Assembly: GCF_003347515.1 (NCBI RefSeq)
Contig: NZ_QEII01000273.1
Span: 61,548 to 125,547, forward strand
Length of the DNA stretch: 64,000 bases
Reading direction: 5' to 3'
Source: Rhodoferax ferrireducens
GTDB lineage: Bacteria; Pseudomonadota; Gammaproteobacteria; Burkholderiales; Burkholderiaceae_C
Shown here: positions 33,927 through 43,373 of the stretch, piece by piece
Layout of the letters: each line of letters starts with the position of its first letter
How positions within the stretch are numbered: position 1 is the first letter of the stretch
The notes under the pieces: generated by a model
What the model was told of the DNA's origin: nothing
The model's database searches: none
The model's input: only the letters and a program-made list of their open reading frames with translations
Translations under genes and position numbers: made by a program

Positions 33927-34847
33927 CTAGCCCTGCCTGGCTTCCTGGTTGGCCCGCAGGGCCTGCCGTGTGAGCAGCAATACCTGCGCTTCACCGGCGC
34001 TGGTTTCCAGCCAGACCGCTTCCAGCCCGGGAAAAGCGGCTTCAAAATTGTCTTGTTCATTGCCGATCTCCAGCACCAGCACGGCCTTGTCGCTCATGTG
34101 CTGTGGGGCGTCACGCAGCAGTTGACGGATGAAGTCCATGCCGTCGCTGCCGCCGGACGCGTTGCCGTCCAGCGCCAGCGCCGGTTCGGCGTGGTACTCG
34201 GGGGGCAGGGCGGCCATGCTATGCGCGTTGACATAAGGCGGGTTGCACACGATCAGGTCGTAGGGGCCGTGGACACCGGCCAGCCCGTCCGAGCTCAGCA
34301 GGGTGATGCGCTCCTGCAGGCCGTGCTTGTCGACGTTGATGCGGGCCACCGCCAGGGCGTCGGCCGAGATGTCGGAGGCGTCCACCGTCACATCCGGGTA
34401 GGTCATAGCGGCCAGTACCGCCAGACTGCCGTTGCCAGTACACAGGTCCAGCACGCGGCGCGTGGATTCAGTAAGCCAGTAGTCGATGCCGCCGCTCACC
34501 AGCAGTTCGGCAATCAGGGAGCGCGGCACGATGGCGCGTTCGTCCACGTAAAACGCCACGCCCTGCAGCCAGGCTTCCTGCGTCAGGTAGGCGGCGGGTT
34601 TGCGGGATGTAATTCTTGCTTCTAAAAGTGTAGCTACCCGCGCTTGTTCTGCGGGGGCTACAGGCCGATTTGCCATAAATCCAGGCTCATCCGGCGAACC
34701 CTCCAGCAAGGTATCCAACGGCAAGCCGAGTTGCCACAACACCAGCCATGCCGCTTCATCGAAGGCATTGGTGGTGCCGTGGCCAAACGCGACACCCGCC
34801 TCGGTGAGTTGCTTGGCACTCGATTCGATCAGTTCCAGAAGGGTCAT
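33927..34847 (-). CDS. prmB: Ribosomal protein L3 glutamine N5-methyltransferase, carrying a repeat element
   Basis: PrmB methylates a glutamine of ribosomal protein L3. The SAM-binding motif is [16 protein letters not shown] and the catalytic NPPY motif is in [11 protein letters not shown]. The [10 protein letters not shown] and [18 protein letters not shown] segments match PrmB rather than PrmC. The in-frame repeat copy encodes [17 protein letters not shown] in the N-terminal helical domain, a stretch where E. coli PrmB has a slightly shorter, unrelated sequence by recall. The start overlaps the dapE stop as ATGA, so the gene is coupled to the dap operon. Confidence 0.92.
   Translation of the reverse strand: MTLLELIESSAKQLTEAGVAFGHGTTNAFDEAAWLVLWQLGLPLDTLLEGSPDEPGFMANRPVAPAEQARVATLLEARITSRKPAAYLTQEAWLQGVAFYVDERAIVPRSLIAELLVSGGIDYWLTESTRRVLDLCTGNGSLAVLAAMTYPDVTVDASDISADALAVARINVDKHGLQERITLLSSDGLAGVHGPYDLIVCNPPYVNAHSMAALPPEYHAEPALALDGNASGGSDGMDFIRQLLRDAPQHMSDKAVLVLEIGNEQDNFEAAFPGLEAVWLETSAGEAQVLLLTRQALRANQEARQG
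34619..34680 (+). repeat. Dispersed two-hairpin element, copy 5 (inside prmB)
   Basis: The plus strand reads GCTTCTAAAAGTGTAGC, then TACCCGCGCTTGTTC and GCGGGGGCTACAGGCC, ending ATTTGCCATAAAT. The CGCTTGT here differs by one base from the CGCTTAT of intergenic copies; that difference removes a stop codon from the host frame. Confidence 0.85.
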
Positions 34848-36028
34848 GTCGTCAGCCGCGTATTCAGGTTTTCCAGCACACGCCGGTAGATGTTCTTGAG
34901 GGGTTCGATGTCGACCACGTTCAAGTGTTCGTCGATCTTGTGGATGGTGGCGTTGGGCGGTCCGAGTTCGATGACCTGTGGGCAGATCTTGGCGATAAAG
35001 CGGCCGTCGCTGGTGCCGCCGGTGGTGGACAGCACCGTGTCAATGCCGGTCTCCTGCTTGATGGCGGCCACGACGGCGTCGACCAGCGTGCCCGGCGTGG
35101 TGAGAAAGGGCAGGCCGCCGACGGTCCACGCCAAGTCAAAATCCAGCCCGTGTCGCGTCAAGACCGATTGCACGCGGTCTTGCAGCCCTTGCGGCGTGGA
35201 TTCCGTGGAGAAGCGGAAATTGAAATCAATCACCACCGCACCGGGAATCACATTGCTGGCGCCGGTGCCGCCGTGGATGTTGCTCACCTGCCAGGAGGTC
35301 GGCGGAAAAAACGCGTTGCCCTGGTCCCATTCGATGCCGACCAGTTCGGCCAAGGCGGGCGCCAACAGATGGATCGGGTTTTTCGCCAGATGCGGGTAGG
35401 CGATATGGCCCTGCACCCCTTTGACCGTGAGCCGGCCGCTCATGGTGCCGCGCCGGCCGTTCTTGATCATGTCGCCGGTGCGCTCCAGCGAGGTGGGCTC
35501 GCCGACGATGCAGTAGTCGAGCTTTTCACCACGTTGCTTGAGCACATCGCAAACGATGATCGTGCCGTCCACGGACGGGCCTTCCTCGTCGCTGGTCAGT
35601 AAAAAGGCGATCGACAAGGGGGTCTCGGGCTGGGCCGCCACAAACTCTTCCACCGCGACGACAAAAGCCGCCAGCGAGGTCTTCATGTCGCTGGCACCGC
35701 GGCCATACAACTTGCCGTCGCGGTGCGTGGGCGCGAACGGGTCGCTGTGCCACTGTTCCAGCGGACCGGTGGGCACGACATCGGTGTGACCGGCGAACAC
35801 TATTAATTCAGTAGCTACTCCCGCATGAATGGCGGGGGCTGCAGGCCTTTTTGCCCATAAATTGGTGACGCGGAAGTTATCCGGCCCGCTGGTGATGGTT
35901 TCACAGACAAAGCCCAGCGGGGCGAGTCGGGCGGCGATGAGGTCCTGGCAACCGGCATCGTCGGGCGTGAGTGAAGCGCGGGAAATCAGCTGTTCCGCAA
36001 GGTGGAGGGTGTGCGGGGTGTGCGACAT
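34844..36028 (-). CDS. dapE: Succinyl-diaminopimelate desuccinylase, carrying a repeat element
   Basis: DapE is the zinc aminoacylase that releases LL-diaminopimelate in the succinylase branch of lysine and peptidoglycan synthesis. Metal and catalytic motifs are [22 protein letters not shown] and [11 protein letters not shown]. The repeat copy encodes [14 protein letters not shown] just before [10 protein letters not shown]. Compared with the E. coli protein as remembered, this adds about nine residues beside the active-site strand. The gene overlaps the neighbours on both sides (ATGA with prmB, shared base with the PilT-type gene), so translation is coupled across the operon. Confidence 0.95.
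   Translation of the reverse strand: MSHTPHTLHLAEQLISRASLTPDDAGCQDLIAARLAPLGFVCETITSGPDNFRVTNLWAKRPAAPAIHAGVATELIVFAGHTDVVPTGPLEQWHSDPFAPTHRDGKLYGRGASDMKTSLAAFVVAVEEFVAAQPETPLSIAFLLTSDEEGPSVDGTIIVCDVLKQRGEKLDYCIVGEPTSLERTGDMIKNGRRGTMSGRLTVKGVQGHIAYPHLAKNPIHLLAPALAELVGIEWDQGNAFFPPTSWQVSNIHGGTGASNVIPGAVVIDFNFRFSTESTPQGLQDRVQSVLTRHGLDFDLAWTVGGLPFLTTPGTLVDAVVAAIKQETGIDTVLSTTGGTSDGRFIAKICPQVIELGPPNATIHKIDEHLNVVDIEPLKNIYRRVLENLNTRLTT
35798..35861 (+). repeat. Dispersed two-hairpin element, copy 6 (inside dapE)
   Basis: The plus strand reads ACTATTAATTCAGTAGC, then TACTCCCGCATG and GGCGGGGGCTGCAGGCC, ending TTTTTGCCCATAAATT. The host protein gains the segment [18 protein letters not shown] in the same phase as in prmB and pgeF. 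Confidence 0.85.
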
Positions 36029-37191
36029 CAGTGGGTCACGTCCAGCGTGATTTCGGTGAACGAGGGCTGGTCATCCGGGTCCTCTTGCTGTTCTTCGGGT
36101 TTGGCGCGGGCGCCAAAATCGTTTTGCAGCCGCCACATCAAATTGGTGGGTGAGTCGGCATTGGCCAGCCCTTCCTTGCGATCGACCACGCCTTCCCCAA
36201 TCAGCCGGGCGATGTCTTGCTCGAAAGTCTGACCCCCTTCGGCCATGGATTTTTCCATGGCCTCCTTGACGCCCGTGAAATCGCCTTTTTCAATCATTTC
36301 GGCCACCAGGCTGGTGTTTAGCATGACCTCCATGGCGGGCACACGCCCCCCTGACACCGTGCGCAACAGTCGCTGCGACACGATGGCTTTGGTGGCGGCG
36401 GCCAGGTCGCCCAGCATGGTCGGACGGACCTCCACCGGGTAGAAACTCAGGATCCGGTTGAGCGCGTGGTAGCTGTTGTTGGCGTGCAGGGTGGCCAGGC
36501 ACAAATGGCCCGACTGGGCATAGGCAATGGCCGCCGACATGGTTTCACGGTCACGAATTTCGCCAATCATGATCACGTCGGGCGCCTGGCGCAGCGCATT
36601 CTTGAGCGCCACCTGGGTTGATTGCGTGTCCGAGCCGACCTCGCGCTGATTGACCACCGAACGTTTGTTCTTGAACAGGAACTCAATCGGATCTTCGATG
36701 GCCAGGATGTGGCCGGCTACGTTTTCGTTGCGGTAATCCAGCATGGAGGCCAGTGTCGTGCTTTTGCCGGCCCCGGTGGCGCCCACCATCAGGATCAGCC
36801 CGCGCTTTTCCATCACCAACGCCCCCAGGCTCATGGGGACTGCCAGCGTGGCGAGCGGCGGAATGTCCATCGTGATGAAACGGATCACCGCGGCAATCGA
36901 GCCGCGCTGACGCATGGCGCTGATACGGAACCGGCCAACGCCGGCCAGGCCCCAGCCCATGTTGAGCTCATTCATTTCTTCCAGCTCTTCAATGCGCGCG
37001 GGCGGCAGTATCTCCGACAGCAAATTGAGCGGCGCATCGGGCGGGAGAATCTGGCTGTTGATGGGAACGCATTGCCCGTTGATCCGGATCAGGGCGGGCG
37101 AATGGGCCGACAAATAGACGTCCGAGGCTTTTTTCTCGCTCATCAAGCGAAGAATTCGCTCCATCGTGCCCGACGTGCCGTTGGTTGCCAT
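36028..37191 (-). CDS. PilT/PilU-type pilus retraction ATPase in the dap operon
   Basis: A secretion ATPase of the PilT class: Walker [10 protein letters not shown], the Asp box IEDPIEFLF, Walker [15 protein letters not shown], and the His box [13 protein letters not shown]. The C-terminal extension of about 60 acidic residues after [11 protein letters not shown] resembles PilU more than PilT. These ATPases drive retraction of type IV pili at the inner membrane. No other pilus gene is near; it lies between dapD and dapE, so it is probably expressed with lysine synthesis genes. The ATG at 37191 gives 387 residues, normal for PilU. Confidence 0.85.
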   Translation of the reverse strand: MATNGTSGTMERILRLMSEKKASDVYLSAHSPALIRINGQCVPINSQILPPDAPLNLLSEILPPARIEELEEMNELNMGWGLAGVGRFRISAMRQRGSIAAVIRFITMDIPPLATLAVPMSLGALVMEKRGLILMVGATGAGKSTTLASMLDYRNENVAGHILAIEDPIEFLFKNKRSVVNQREVGSDTQSTQVALKNALRQAPDVIMIGEIRDRETMSAAIAYAQSGHLCLATLHANNSYHALNRILSFYPVEVRPTMLGDLAAATKAIVSQRLLRTVSGGRVPAMEVMLNTSLVAEMIEKGDFTGVKEAMEKSMAEGGQTFEQDIARLIGEGVVDRKEGLANADSPTNLMWRLQNDFGARAKPEEQQEDPDDQPSFTEITLDVTH

Positions 37192-37233
37192 GGTTCAGCC
37201 CCTGTTTTTGTTCTGGTCGTTCGGGAAGGCGGA

Positions 37234-38058
37234 TCAGTCGCGCAGCAAGTCGTTCAAGCTGGTTTTGGCGCGTGTTTGCGCGTCCACCCGCTTGACGATG
37301 ATCGCCGCGTACAAGCTGTATTTGCCGCCATCTTTGGGCAGGTTGCCGCTGATCACGACTGAGCCGGCGGGGATACGGCCGTAGCTGGTTGTGCCGGTGG
37401 CGCGGTCATAAATGGGGGTGCTCTGGCCAATGTAGACGCCCATGGAAATGACCGAGTTCTCTTCCACGATCACGCCTTCCACGATTTCCGAGCGGGCACC
37501 GATAAAGCAGTTGTCCTCGATGATGGTCGGGTTGGCCTGCATCGGCTCCAGCACGCCGCCGATGCCGACGCCGCCGCTCAGGTGCACATTCTTGCCAATC
37601 TGCGCGCACGAACCGACCGCGGCCCAGGTGTCGACCATGCTGCCTTCGTCCACATAGGCACCGATGTTGACGAAGGAAGGCATGAGGATCACGCCCTTGG
37701 CCAGGTAGCTGCCACGGCGCGCCACGGCGGGCGGCACCACGCGCACGCCGGTGGCTTTCATGGCTTCTTCGTTCAGCCCGGCAAATTTGGTCGGCACCTT
37801 GTCGTAAAAGCCCAGGTCGCCGGCTTGCATGATCTCGTTGTCGGACAGGCGAAAGCTCAGGAGCACCGCTTTTTTGACCCATTGGTGAACGGTCCACTGG
37901 CCCACGGCCTCGCGGGTGGCAACGCGCAGGGCGCCGGAGTCGAGCTGGGAGAGCACGTGCTCGACCGCCTCGGACACCTCTTTGGGCGCGGATTTGACGG
38001 AGACATTGGCACGGTCTTCCCATGCGGCGTCGATGATGTTTTGGAGTTGTTGGGTCAT
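37234..38058 (-). CDS. dapD: Tetrahydrodipicolinate N-succinyltransferase
   Basis: DapD transfers succinyl from succinyl-CoA to tetrahydrodipicolinate, the first committed step of the succinylase branch. The left-handed beta-helix hexapeptide region is clear ([37 protein letters not shown]). The substrate-contact motif [16 protein letters not shown] is conserved. Length (274) matches E. coli DapD. It starts 30 bp after dapC and is followed by the PilT-type gene and dapE in one leftward unit. Confidence 0.95.
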   Translation of the reverse strand: MTQQLQNIIDAAWEDRANVSVKSAPKEVSEAVEHVLSQLDSGALRVATREAVGQWTVHQWVKKAVLLSFRLSDNEIMQAGDLGFYDKVPTKFAGLNEEAMKATGVRVVPPAVARRGSYLAKGVILMPSFVNIGAYVDEGSMVDTWAAVGSCAQIGKNVHLSGGVGIGGVLEPMQANPTIIEDNCFIGARSEIVEGVIVEENSVISMGVYIGQSTPIYDRATGTTSYGRIPAGSVVISGNLPKDGGKYSLYAAIIVKRVDAQTRAKTSLNDLLRD

Positions 38059-38088
38059 GGAAAGGCCTCTAAGGTTTCAGTATCGGAT

Positions 38089-39321
38089 TTAAGTTCTGGA
38101 TTTGACAAACTGGACAATGCGAAGAGCCGCCTCAACGCATTCAGCGGTTTCGGCCACCAGGGCCATGCGGATTCGTCCTTCGCCGGGGTTCGCGCCGTGA
38201 CTGTCACGGGCCAAATAGGAACCGGGCAAAACCGTCACATTGTAAAGAGTGAACAATTCACGCGCGAAATCCGCGTCATTGCCCTTCACTTTGGCCCACA
38301 AATAGAAGCCGGCATCCGGCAGCGCCACCTCCAGCACTTCGGCCAGCAGTGGCGTGACTTGCGCAAACTTGCTGCGGTACAAGGCCCGGTTCTCGATGAC
38401 GTGCTGCTCGTCGCCCCAGGCGGCGATGCTGGCGGCCTGCACCACCGGACTCATGGCGCTGCCATGGTAGGTGCGGTAGAGCAAAAACTGCTTCATGATG
38501 GCGGCGTCGCCCGCCACAAAACCACTGCGCATGCCCGGCACATTGCTGCGTTTGGACAGGCTGGTGAAAGAGACCAGGTTCTTGAAATCAGCACGGCCCA
38601 GTTGGGTGGCGGCTTCCATGCCGCCCAGCGGGGGCCCTCCTTGCAAATCATCGCGGAAATAGATCTCGCTGTAGCACTCGTCCGAGGCGATCACAAAGCC
38701 GTAGCGGTCGCTCAAGTCAAACAGCTTCTTCCATTCGGTCAGCGGCATCACCGCGCCGGTGGGGTTGCCCGGCGAGCAGACAAACAGCAGCTGGGTGCGA
38801 GCCCACACGGCGTCGGGCACGCTGTCCCAGTCTTGCGCGAAATTGCGCGCCGGGTCGGTCGGCACAAACCAGGGCTGGGCGCCGGCCAGCAGTGCTGCGC
38901 CTTCGTAGATTTGATAGAAGGGGTTGGGGCAGACCACGATGGGCGCCTGCTCGGCGTTGCCGCCCGCGGGGCCTGTGTTGACGATGGTCTGGGTCAGGGC
39001 AAACAGGGCCTCGCGCGAGCCGTTCACCGGCAACATCTGGGTCGCCGGGTTCACGTCCAAGCCGTAGCGCTGCTTGAGCCAATGGGCAAAGACCTCACGC
39101 AACCGGGGCTCGCCAGCGGTCGCCGGGTAAGCCGCCAGGCCACTGGGGCTGCTCACAATGGCCTCCACCATGGCCTGCTGGATGAATGCGGGTGTGGGAT
39201 GTTTGGGTTCGCCCATGCCCAAGCTGATGGGTCGCAGGGCCGGGTTGGGGGTGATGTTGGCGAATAGCTGGCGCAGTCGCTCGAAGGGGTAGGGCTGTAA
39301 ACGGGAAAGCAGTGGATTCAT
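38089..39321 (-). CDS. dapC: N-succinyldiaminopimelate aminotransferase
   Basis: A fold-type I PLP aminotransferase of the DapC group. The PLP-lysine is in FTSLSKRSNVPGMRSGFV, the cofactor contacts are in CSPGNPTGAVM, and the substrate arginine is in the C-terminal GEGRIRMALV. The enzyme makes N-succinyl-2-amino-6-ketopimelate/diaminopimelate with glutamate as donor. The first residues (MNPLLSRLQPYPFERLRQL) match the betaproteobacterial subfamily. It is the first gene of the run dapC-dapD-pilT/U-like-dapE-prmB, and the assignment is strengthened by that context. Confidence 0.93.
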   Translation of the reverse strand: MNPLLSRLQPYPFERLRQLFANITPNPALRPISLGMGEPKHPTPAFIQQAMVEAIVSSPSGLAAYPATAGEPRLREVFAHWLKQRYGLDVNPATQMLPVNGSREALFALTQTIVNTGPAGGNAEQAPIVVCPNPFYQIYEGAALLAGAQPWFVPTDPARNFAQDWDSVPDAVWARTQLLFVCSPGNPTGAVMPLTEWKKLFDLSDRYGFVIASDECYSEIYFRDDLQGGPPLGGMEAATQLGRADFKNLVSFTSLSKRSNVPGMRSGFVAGDAAIMKQFLLYRTYHGSAMSPVVQAASIAAWGDEQHVIENRALYRSKFAQVTPLLAEVLEVALPDAGFYLWAKVKGNDADFARELFTLYNVTVLPGSYLARDSHGANPGEGRIRMALVAETAECVEAALRIVQFVKSRT

Positions 39322-39353
39322 GGGGTGCGATTATCTCGCGCCCCGGCGTCGGG

Positions 39354-39515
39354 TTATTTTTTTGCTTTTTTGCGGGCCGGTGCGGGCTTTCGAACGGTCA
39401 CGGGCTTTTCTTCCTGGGCCTTTGGGGCGTCACCAATGAGCGTCTTGACCGGACAAATTTTGAAGGCTGGGCATTTCTGGCATCCGACGGCGAGGGCGAT
39501 GGGGCAGAGTGTCAT
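39354..39515 (-). CDS. 53-residue cysteine motif protein
   Basis: The product begins MTLCPIALAVGCQKCPAFK and continues with ICPVK, placing four cysteines each beside a proline or in a C-x2-C pair. The second half is a lysine/proline/alanine-rich tail (KPAPARKKAKK). A longer frame to 39725 is open, but the ATG at 39515 has an AGGA Shine-Dalgarno at good distance and gives a compact start. The four cysteines could bind a metal or an iron-sulfur cluster; that is inference. I recall similar small proteins in related genomes but no known function. It lies 32 bp upstream of dapC. Confidence 0.72.
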   Translation of the reverse strand: MTLCPIALAVGCQKCPAFKICPVKTLIGDAPKAQEEKPVTVRKPAPARKKAKK

Positions 39516-39639
39516 GGCGATTTCCTGTTGATATGCTTGCGCGTGGACGCAAAGTATGCGCTTGTACGCGTTTCCATGCGCTTGCCTTGGAAGAGAAAAA
39601 GCACTGGTTTTCCGAGCGAAAATCCGCCGCTGAGGCGGC

Positions 39640-40461
39640 TCAGATCGACAGCGACTCCACCGGGCCATCCAGGCCCAGCCAGTGTCGAGCCGCATTTTGG
39701 AGGGCTGCGCCATCGCCGGTGGCAAGCAGCCGGCAGCGTCCAGGCGTATCAGGTGGCGCCAGGCTTGTCAGCCGACGGCGCGTCTGGCGTGCCACCGGTT
39801 CGCCGTTGTCGATCAGGCGGACTTCCGGGCCGACCAGCTTGCGCAGGTGTTCGCTGGCAAACGGGTAGTGCGTGCAGCCCAGGACCAGCGTGTCAATTTC
39901 GCCATCTTTTATGCCAAATTGGCCCATAGCCCCCGTGTAATGTGCACAGAGCGCTATTATTTTTGTAGTATCTTGGCGTTCGATGGCATCCGCCAGGCCA
40001 TCGCAGGGCTGGCAAACGAAATGGGCTTGATTTGTCAGGGACTCAACCAGCGCTCGAAACTTGGCGCTGCCCAGCGTGCCGCGCGTGGTCATGACGCCAA
40101 TGCGCCGGTTCTTGCTGCAGGCCACAGCCGGTTTGAGCGCCGGTTCAACGCCGACGATGGGAAGCTCGGGGTGTTCTTCTCGCAGCAAGTGAATGGCGGC
40201 CGCGGTGGCGGTGTTGCAGGCGATGACCAGTGCCTTGATCTTGCCGTGCTCATGCGTCAGCAGGCGCTGGGTGATGGCCCGCGAGCGGGCGACGACAAAG
40301 CCGTCGTCGCGCTCGCCATAGGGCGCATGGCTGCTGTCAGCGACGTAGACAAAGTCCTCGAACGGCAGTTCGGCGCGCAGGGCTTTGAGAATGCTCAAGC
40401 CGCCGATGCCACTGTCAAACACCCCGATCGGGTGCTTGACTGGATTGGGGGTAGAGCCCAA
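39640..40461 (-). CDS. murI: Glutamate racemase, carrying a repeat element
   Basis: MurI supplies D-glutamate for peptidoglycan. The two catalytic cysteines lie in ALVIACNTATAAAIH and VLGCTHYPF, and the N-terminus IGVFDSGIGGLSILKAL is diagnostic. An element copy encodes DTTKIIALCAHYTGAMGQFG between the DGLADAIE motif and the second catalytic cysteine. Here the gene reads the opposite strand of the element from the other five coding copies. Length (273) is normal, so the element appears to have replaced or been absorbed into a variable segment. Fumarase follows upstream on the same strand with an 18-bp gap. Confidence 0.94.
   Translation of the reverse strand: MGSTPNPVKHPIGVFDSGIGGLSILKALRAELPFEDFVYVADSSHAPYGERDDGFVVARSRAITQRLLTHEHGKIKALVIACNTATAAAIHLLREEHPELPIVGVEPALKPAVACSKNRRIGVMTTRGTLGSAKFRALVESLTNQAHFVCQPCDGLADAIERQDTTKIIALCAHYTGAMGQFGIKDGEIDTLVLGCTHYPFASEHLRKLVGPEVRLIDNGEPVARQTRRRLTSLAPPDTPGRCRLLATGDGAALQNAARHWLGLDGPVESLSI
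39908..39974 (-). repeat. Dispersed two-hairpin element, copy 7 (inside murI)
   Basis: The minus strand reads ATACTACAAAAATAATAGC, then GCTCTGTGCAC and CGGGGGCTATGGGCC, ending AATTTGGCATAAAA. The distal end closely matches those in prmB and dapE, which makes chance similarity unlikely. Confidence 0.8.
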
Positions 40462-40479
40462 TTTCAGTGGCGGTTTAAG

Positions 40480-42030
40480 TTACTCGGCAGCGACTGCAAT
40501 GCCCTTGAACTCGCCGGTCGCAATGCGCTGTTGCCACTCGGCCGGGCCGGTGATGTGGGCGCTGGTGCCGCCGGAATCGACCGCCACGGTGACCGGCATG
40601 TCGACCACATCAAATTCGTAAATGGCTTCCATGCCGAGGTCGGCAAAGCCGACGACTTTGGCCGTCTTGATCGCCTTGCTGACCAGATAAGCGGCGCCGC
40701 CCACCGCCATCAGGTAGGCGCTCTTGTGTTTTTTGATGGCCGCAATCGCCACCGGGCCGCGCTCGGCCTTGCCGATCATCGAGATCAGGCCGGTCTCGCT
40801 CAACATCATCTCGGTGAAGTCGTCCATCCGGGTGGCCGTGGTGGGGCCGGCCGGGCCCACCGCCTCGCCCTTGACTGGGTCGACCGGGCCGACGTAGTAA
40901 ATCACGCGGTTGGTGAAGTCCACCGGCAGCTTTTCGCCCTTGGCCAGCATGTCCTGGATGCGCTTGTGGGCGGCGTCGCGGCCGGTCAGCATCTTGCCGT
41001 TGAGCAGCAGGGTGTCACCGGGCTTCCAGCTGGCCACTTCTTCCTTGGTCAGGGTGTTGAGGTCGACCTTTTTGCTCTTAACATAGTCGGGCGTCCACTG
41101 GACATCCGGCCACAAGTCGAGCGACGGTGGGTCCAGGTAAACCGGGCCGCTGCCGTCCATTACGAAATGGGCGTGGCGCGTGGCCGCGCAGTTGGGAATC
41201 ATCGCCACCGGCTTGCTGGCGGCGTGGGTCGGGTACATCTTGATCTTGATGTCCAGCACGGTGGTGAGGCCGCCCAGGCCTTGCGCGCCAATGCCAAGGG
41301 CATTGACCTTCTCGAACAATTCGAGGCGCAGGGCTTCGGTTTTGGTGAGCTCCGCGCCGCTGGATGACTTTGCCTGCAACTCGTACATGTCCAGATCGTC
41401 CATCAGGCTTTCCTTGGCCATCAGCACGGCTTTTTCGGCCGTGCCGCCAATGCCGATGCCTAGCATGCCGGGGGGGCACCAGCCGGCGCCCATGGTCGGC
41501 ACGGTTTTCAGCACCCAGTCCACGACTGAGTCGCCGGGGTTGAGCATGACCATCTTGCTTTTGTTTTCACTGCCGCCGCCCTTGGCCGCTACCGTCACTT
41601 CCAGCGTGTTGCCGGGCACGATTTCCGTGAAGATCACGGCCGGTGTGTTGTCTTTGGTGTTCTTGCGCTCAAACTGCGGATCGGCCACCACGCTGGCGCG
41701 CAAGGTGTTGTCGGGGTGGTTGTAGGCACGGCGCACGCCTTCGTTGATAGCGTCGTCCAGGCTGCCGGTGAAGCCGTCCCAGCGCACATCCATGCCGACC
41801 TTGAGGAACACGTTGACGATGCCGGTGTCCTGGCAAATCGGGCGGTGGCCGGTCGCGCTCATCTTGCTATTGGTCAGGATTTGCGCGATGGCGTCCTTGG
41901 CTGCCGGACTTTGCTCGCGCTCATAGGCTCGGGCGAGATGGGCGATGTAGTCGGCGGGATGGTAGTAGCTGATGTATTGCAGGGCGGCGGCAACGGACTC
42001 GATCAGGTCGGCCTGGCGGATGGTGGTCAT
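40480..42030 (-). CDS. Class I fumarate hydratase (iron-sulfur type)
   Basis: This is the oxygen-sensitive 4Fe-4S fumarase related to FumA/FumB, interconverting fumarate and malate. Cluster-binding and catalytic motifs are GHRPICQDTG, GAGWCPPGMLGIGIGGT and CAATRHAHF. Its 516-residue length covers both the alpha and beta domains in one chain. It is unrelated to class II FumC. The gene is followed by murI with an 18-bp gap. Because it is iron-dependent and sensitive to oxidants, a stable FumC is probably encoded elsewhere. Confidence 0.93.
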   Translation of the reverse strand: MTTIRQADLIESVAAALQYISYYHPADYIAHLARAYEREQSPAAKDAIAQILTNSKMSATGHRPICQDTGIVNVFLKVGMDVRWDGFTGSLDDAINEGVRRAYNHPDNTLRASVVADPQFERKNTKDNTPAVIFTEIVPGNTLEVTVAAKGGGSENKSKMVMLNPGDSVVDWVLKTVPTMGAGWCPPGMLGIGIGGTAEKAVLMAKESLMDDLDMYELQAKSSSGAELTKTEALRLELFEKVNALGIGAQGLGGLTTVLDIKIKMYPTHAASKPVAMIPNCAATRHAHFVMDGSGPVYLDPPSLDLWPDVQWTPDYVKSKKVDLNTLTKEEVASWKPGDTLLLNGKMLTGRDAAHKRIQDMLAKGEKLPVDFTNRVIYYVGPVDPVKGEAVGPAGPTTATRMDDFTEMMLSETGLISMIGKAERGPVAIAAIKKHKSAYLMAVGGAAYLVSKAIKTAKVVGFADLGMEAIYEFDVVDMPVTVAVDSGGTSAHITGPAEWQQRIATGEFKGIAVAAE

Positions 42031-42140
42031 GGTGCGAAACCTCAGGTATTCGGGGGGATAGACAGTTTGAAATCGGCGCCAAGTTTAACCAGGCCGGCCC
42101 ACGGCAACCTGACGCGGCAGGTCAGCCAGGCCGCCAAGAG

Positions 42141-42608
42141 TCAGCTGGCGGCGTCGTTGCGGAACTGGTTGTGGCAGGACTTACAACTTTTTTGCACGTC
42201 GTTGACCGCGGGTCGGATAAGGTCCAGGTCGCCACCTTGTGCCGCCTTGACGAGATGACTCACGGTCGTCAGGTACTTGTCTTGGGCTTCCTTAAATTCA
42301 GCGGGCTTTTGCCAAACATCGGCTTTGGCATGGGTGGGCGGGTAATTGCTGTCCGGGGTGAAATAGGTCCAGGGCTGTTTGGAGAGCTTTTCCAGTTCCA
42401 GGGCGCTGATGTTGAGCTCACGCGGGTTGTAGTCCTTGCGGTCCCGCGCCACCAGGCCCATCGGCTCCAGGGTGCGCGTGAACTGCTTGAAAATGGCCCG
42501 GCGCTTGCTGACCAGCTGGTCGGGGTGCGTGTCTTTAGGCTCGTCGCTGCAGGCCGCCAGGGCAACTGCGGCAACGACGACGAACATTGCCGATAACAAT
42601 CTCGACAT
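42141..42608 (-). CDS. Cytochrome c' / c-556-type lipoprotein
   Basis: The signal peptide ends in the lipobox LAACS, so the protein is probably a membrane-anchored periplasmic lipoprotein. The single heme site CKSCH (142-146) is at the extreme C-terminus, the hallmark of the four-helix cytochrome c' class, and is followed by NQFRNDAAS. The N-terminal MGLVARDRKDYNP region is hydrophilic. Redox partner and role (for example NO binding or electron shuttling) are unknown. Stop and start are separated by only 4 bp from the UPF0114 gene upstream. Confidence 0.88.
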   Translation of the reverse strand: MSRLLSAMFVVVAAVALAACSDEPKDTHPDQLVSKRRAIFKQFTRTLEPMGLVARDRKDYNPRELNISALELEKLSKQPWTYFTPDSNYPPTHAKADVWQKPAEFKEAQDKYLTTVSHLVKAAQGGDLDLIRPAVNDVQKSCKSCHNQFRNDAAS

Positions 42609-42612
42609 GGCT

Positions 42613-43248
42613 TTAATGCGCTTCGTTCTGCGTCCGCGACATCAAACGGTCGGTGTAGGCGATGGCCATGGCCGACAGCAAAAACGTGATGTGAATCGCG
42701 GTTTGGGCGATCAGTACTTTTTCGTCGTAGTTCGCCGCGTTGATGAAGGTCTTGAGCAGGTGGATGGAGCTGATACCGATGATGGCCGTGGCCAGCTTGA
42801 CCTTGAGCACCGAGGCGTTCACATGGCTAAGCCACTCCGGCTGGTCGCGATGACCCTCCAGGTCCATGCGGCTGACAAAGGTTTCATAGCCCCCGACAAT
42901 GACCATGATCAGCAGATTGGAGATCATGACAACGTCGATCAGGGCCAGCACCACCAGCATGATGATGGTTTCGTTCAGGGCGGCCGTGGGGCCGATTTCT
43001 TTGTAGCCGATGCTGGTGATCAAGGCTTGCAAGGCCGTCTGGTTGCCAAATGCGGCTTCCAGCAAGTGCAGGAGTTCAACCCAAAAATGGAACACATACA
43101 CACCCTGGGCGGCGATCAGGCCCAGATAGAGCGGCAGTTGCAGCCAGCGGCTGGCAAATATAAAGCGCGGGATGGGGCGCAGGCGAGGCGTGTTTTCCGG
43201 GGAAGGTGGCGTCATTGAAGGGCTATAGTTTGCTATGGGTCGGGCCAT
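42613..43248 (-). CDS. UPF0114 (YqhA-like) inner-membrane protein
   Basis: Three to four membrane helices are present ([40 protein letters not shown] and [20 protein letters not shown]). The family signature [17 protein letters not shown] is clear. The family is widespread and uncharacterised. Two starts are possible, ATG at 43248 or 43215; neither has a strong ribosome-binding site. It is cotranscribed with the cytochrome c' gene. The function cannot be inferred from context beyond a possible envelope role. Confidence 0.85.
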   Translation of the reverse strand: MARPIANYSPSMTPPSPENTPRLRPIPRFIFASRWLQLPLYLGLIAAQGVYVFHFWVELLHLLEAAFGNQTALQALITSIGYKEIGPTAALNETIIMLVVLALIDVVMISNLLIMVIVGGYETFVSRMDLEGHRDQPEWLSHVNASVLKVKLATAIIGISSIHLLKTFINAANYDEKVLIAQTAIHITFLLSAMAIAYTDRLMSRTQNEAH

Positions 43249-43373
43249 TGTAGGGGGCGCGCAAGACAGCAGGCCGTGGCCGATGCCTTGCCAAGTTTGA
43301 GGTCAGTCAGTGGCCTGTAAGTGCGAGCCCCGACAGTCTCGAACAATTCAATTTAACTAGAGGAGAGCTTCAG

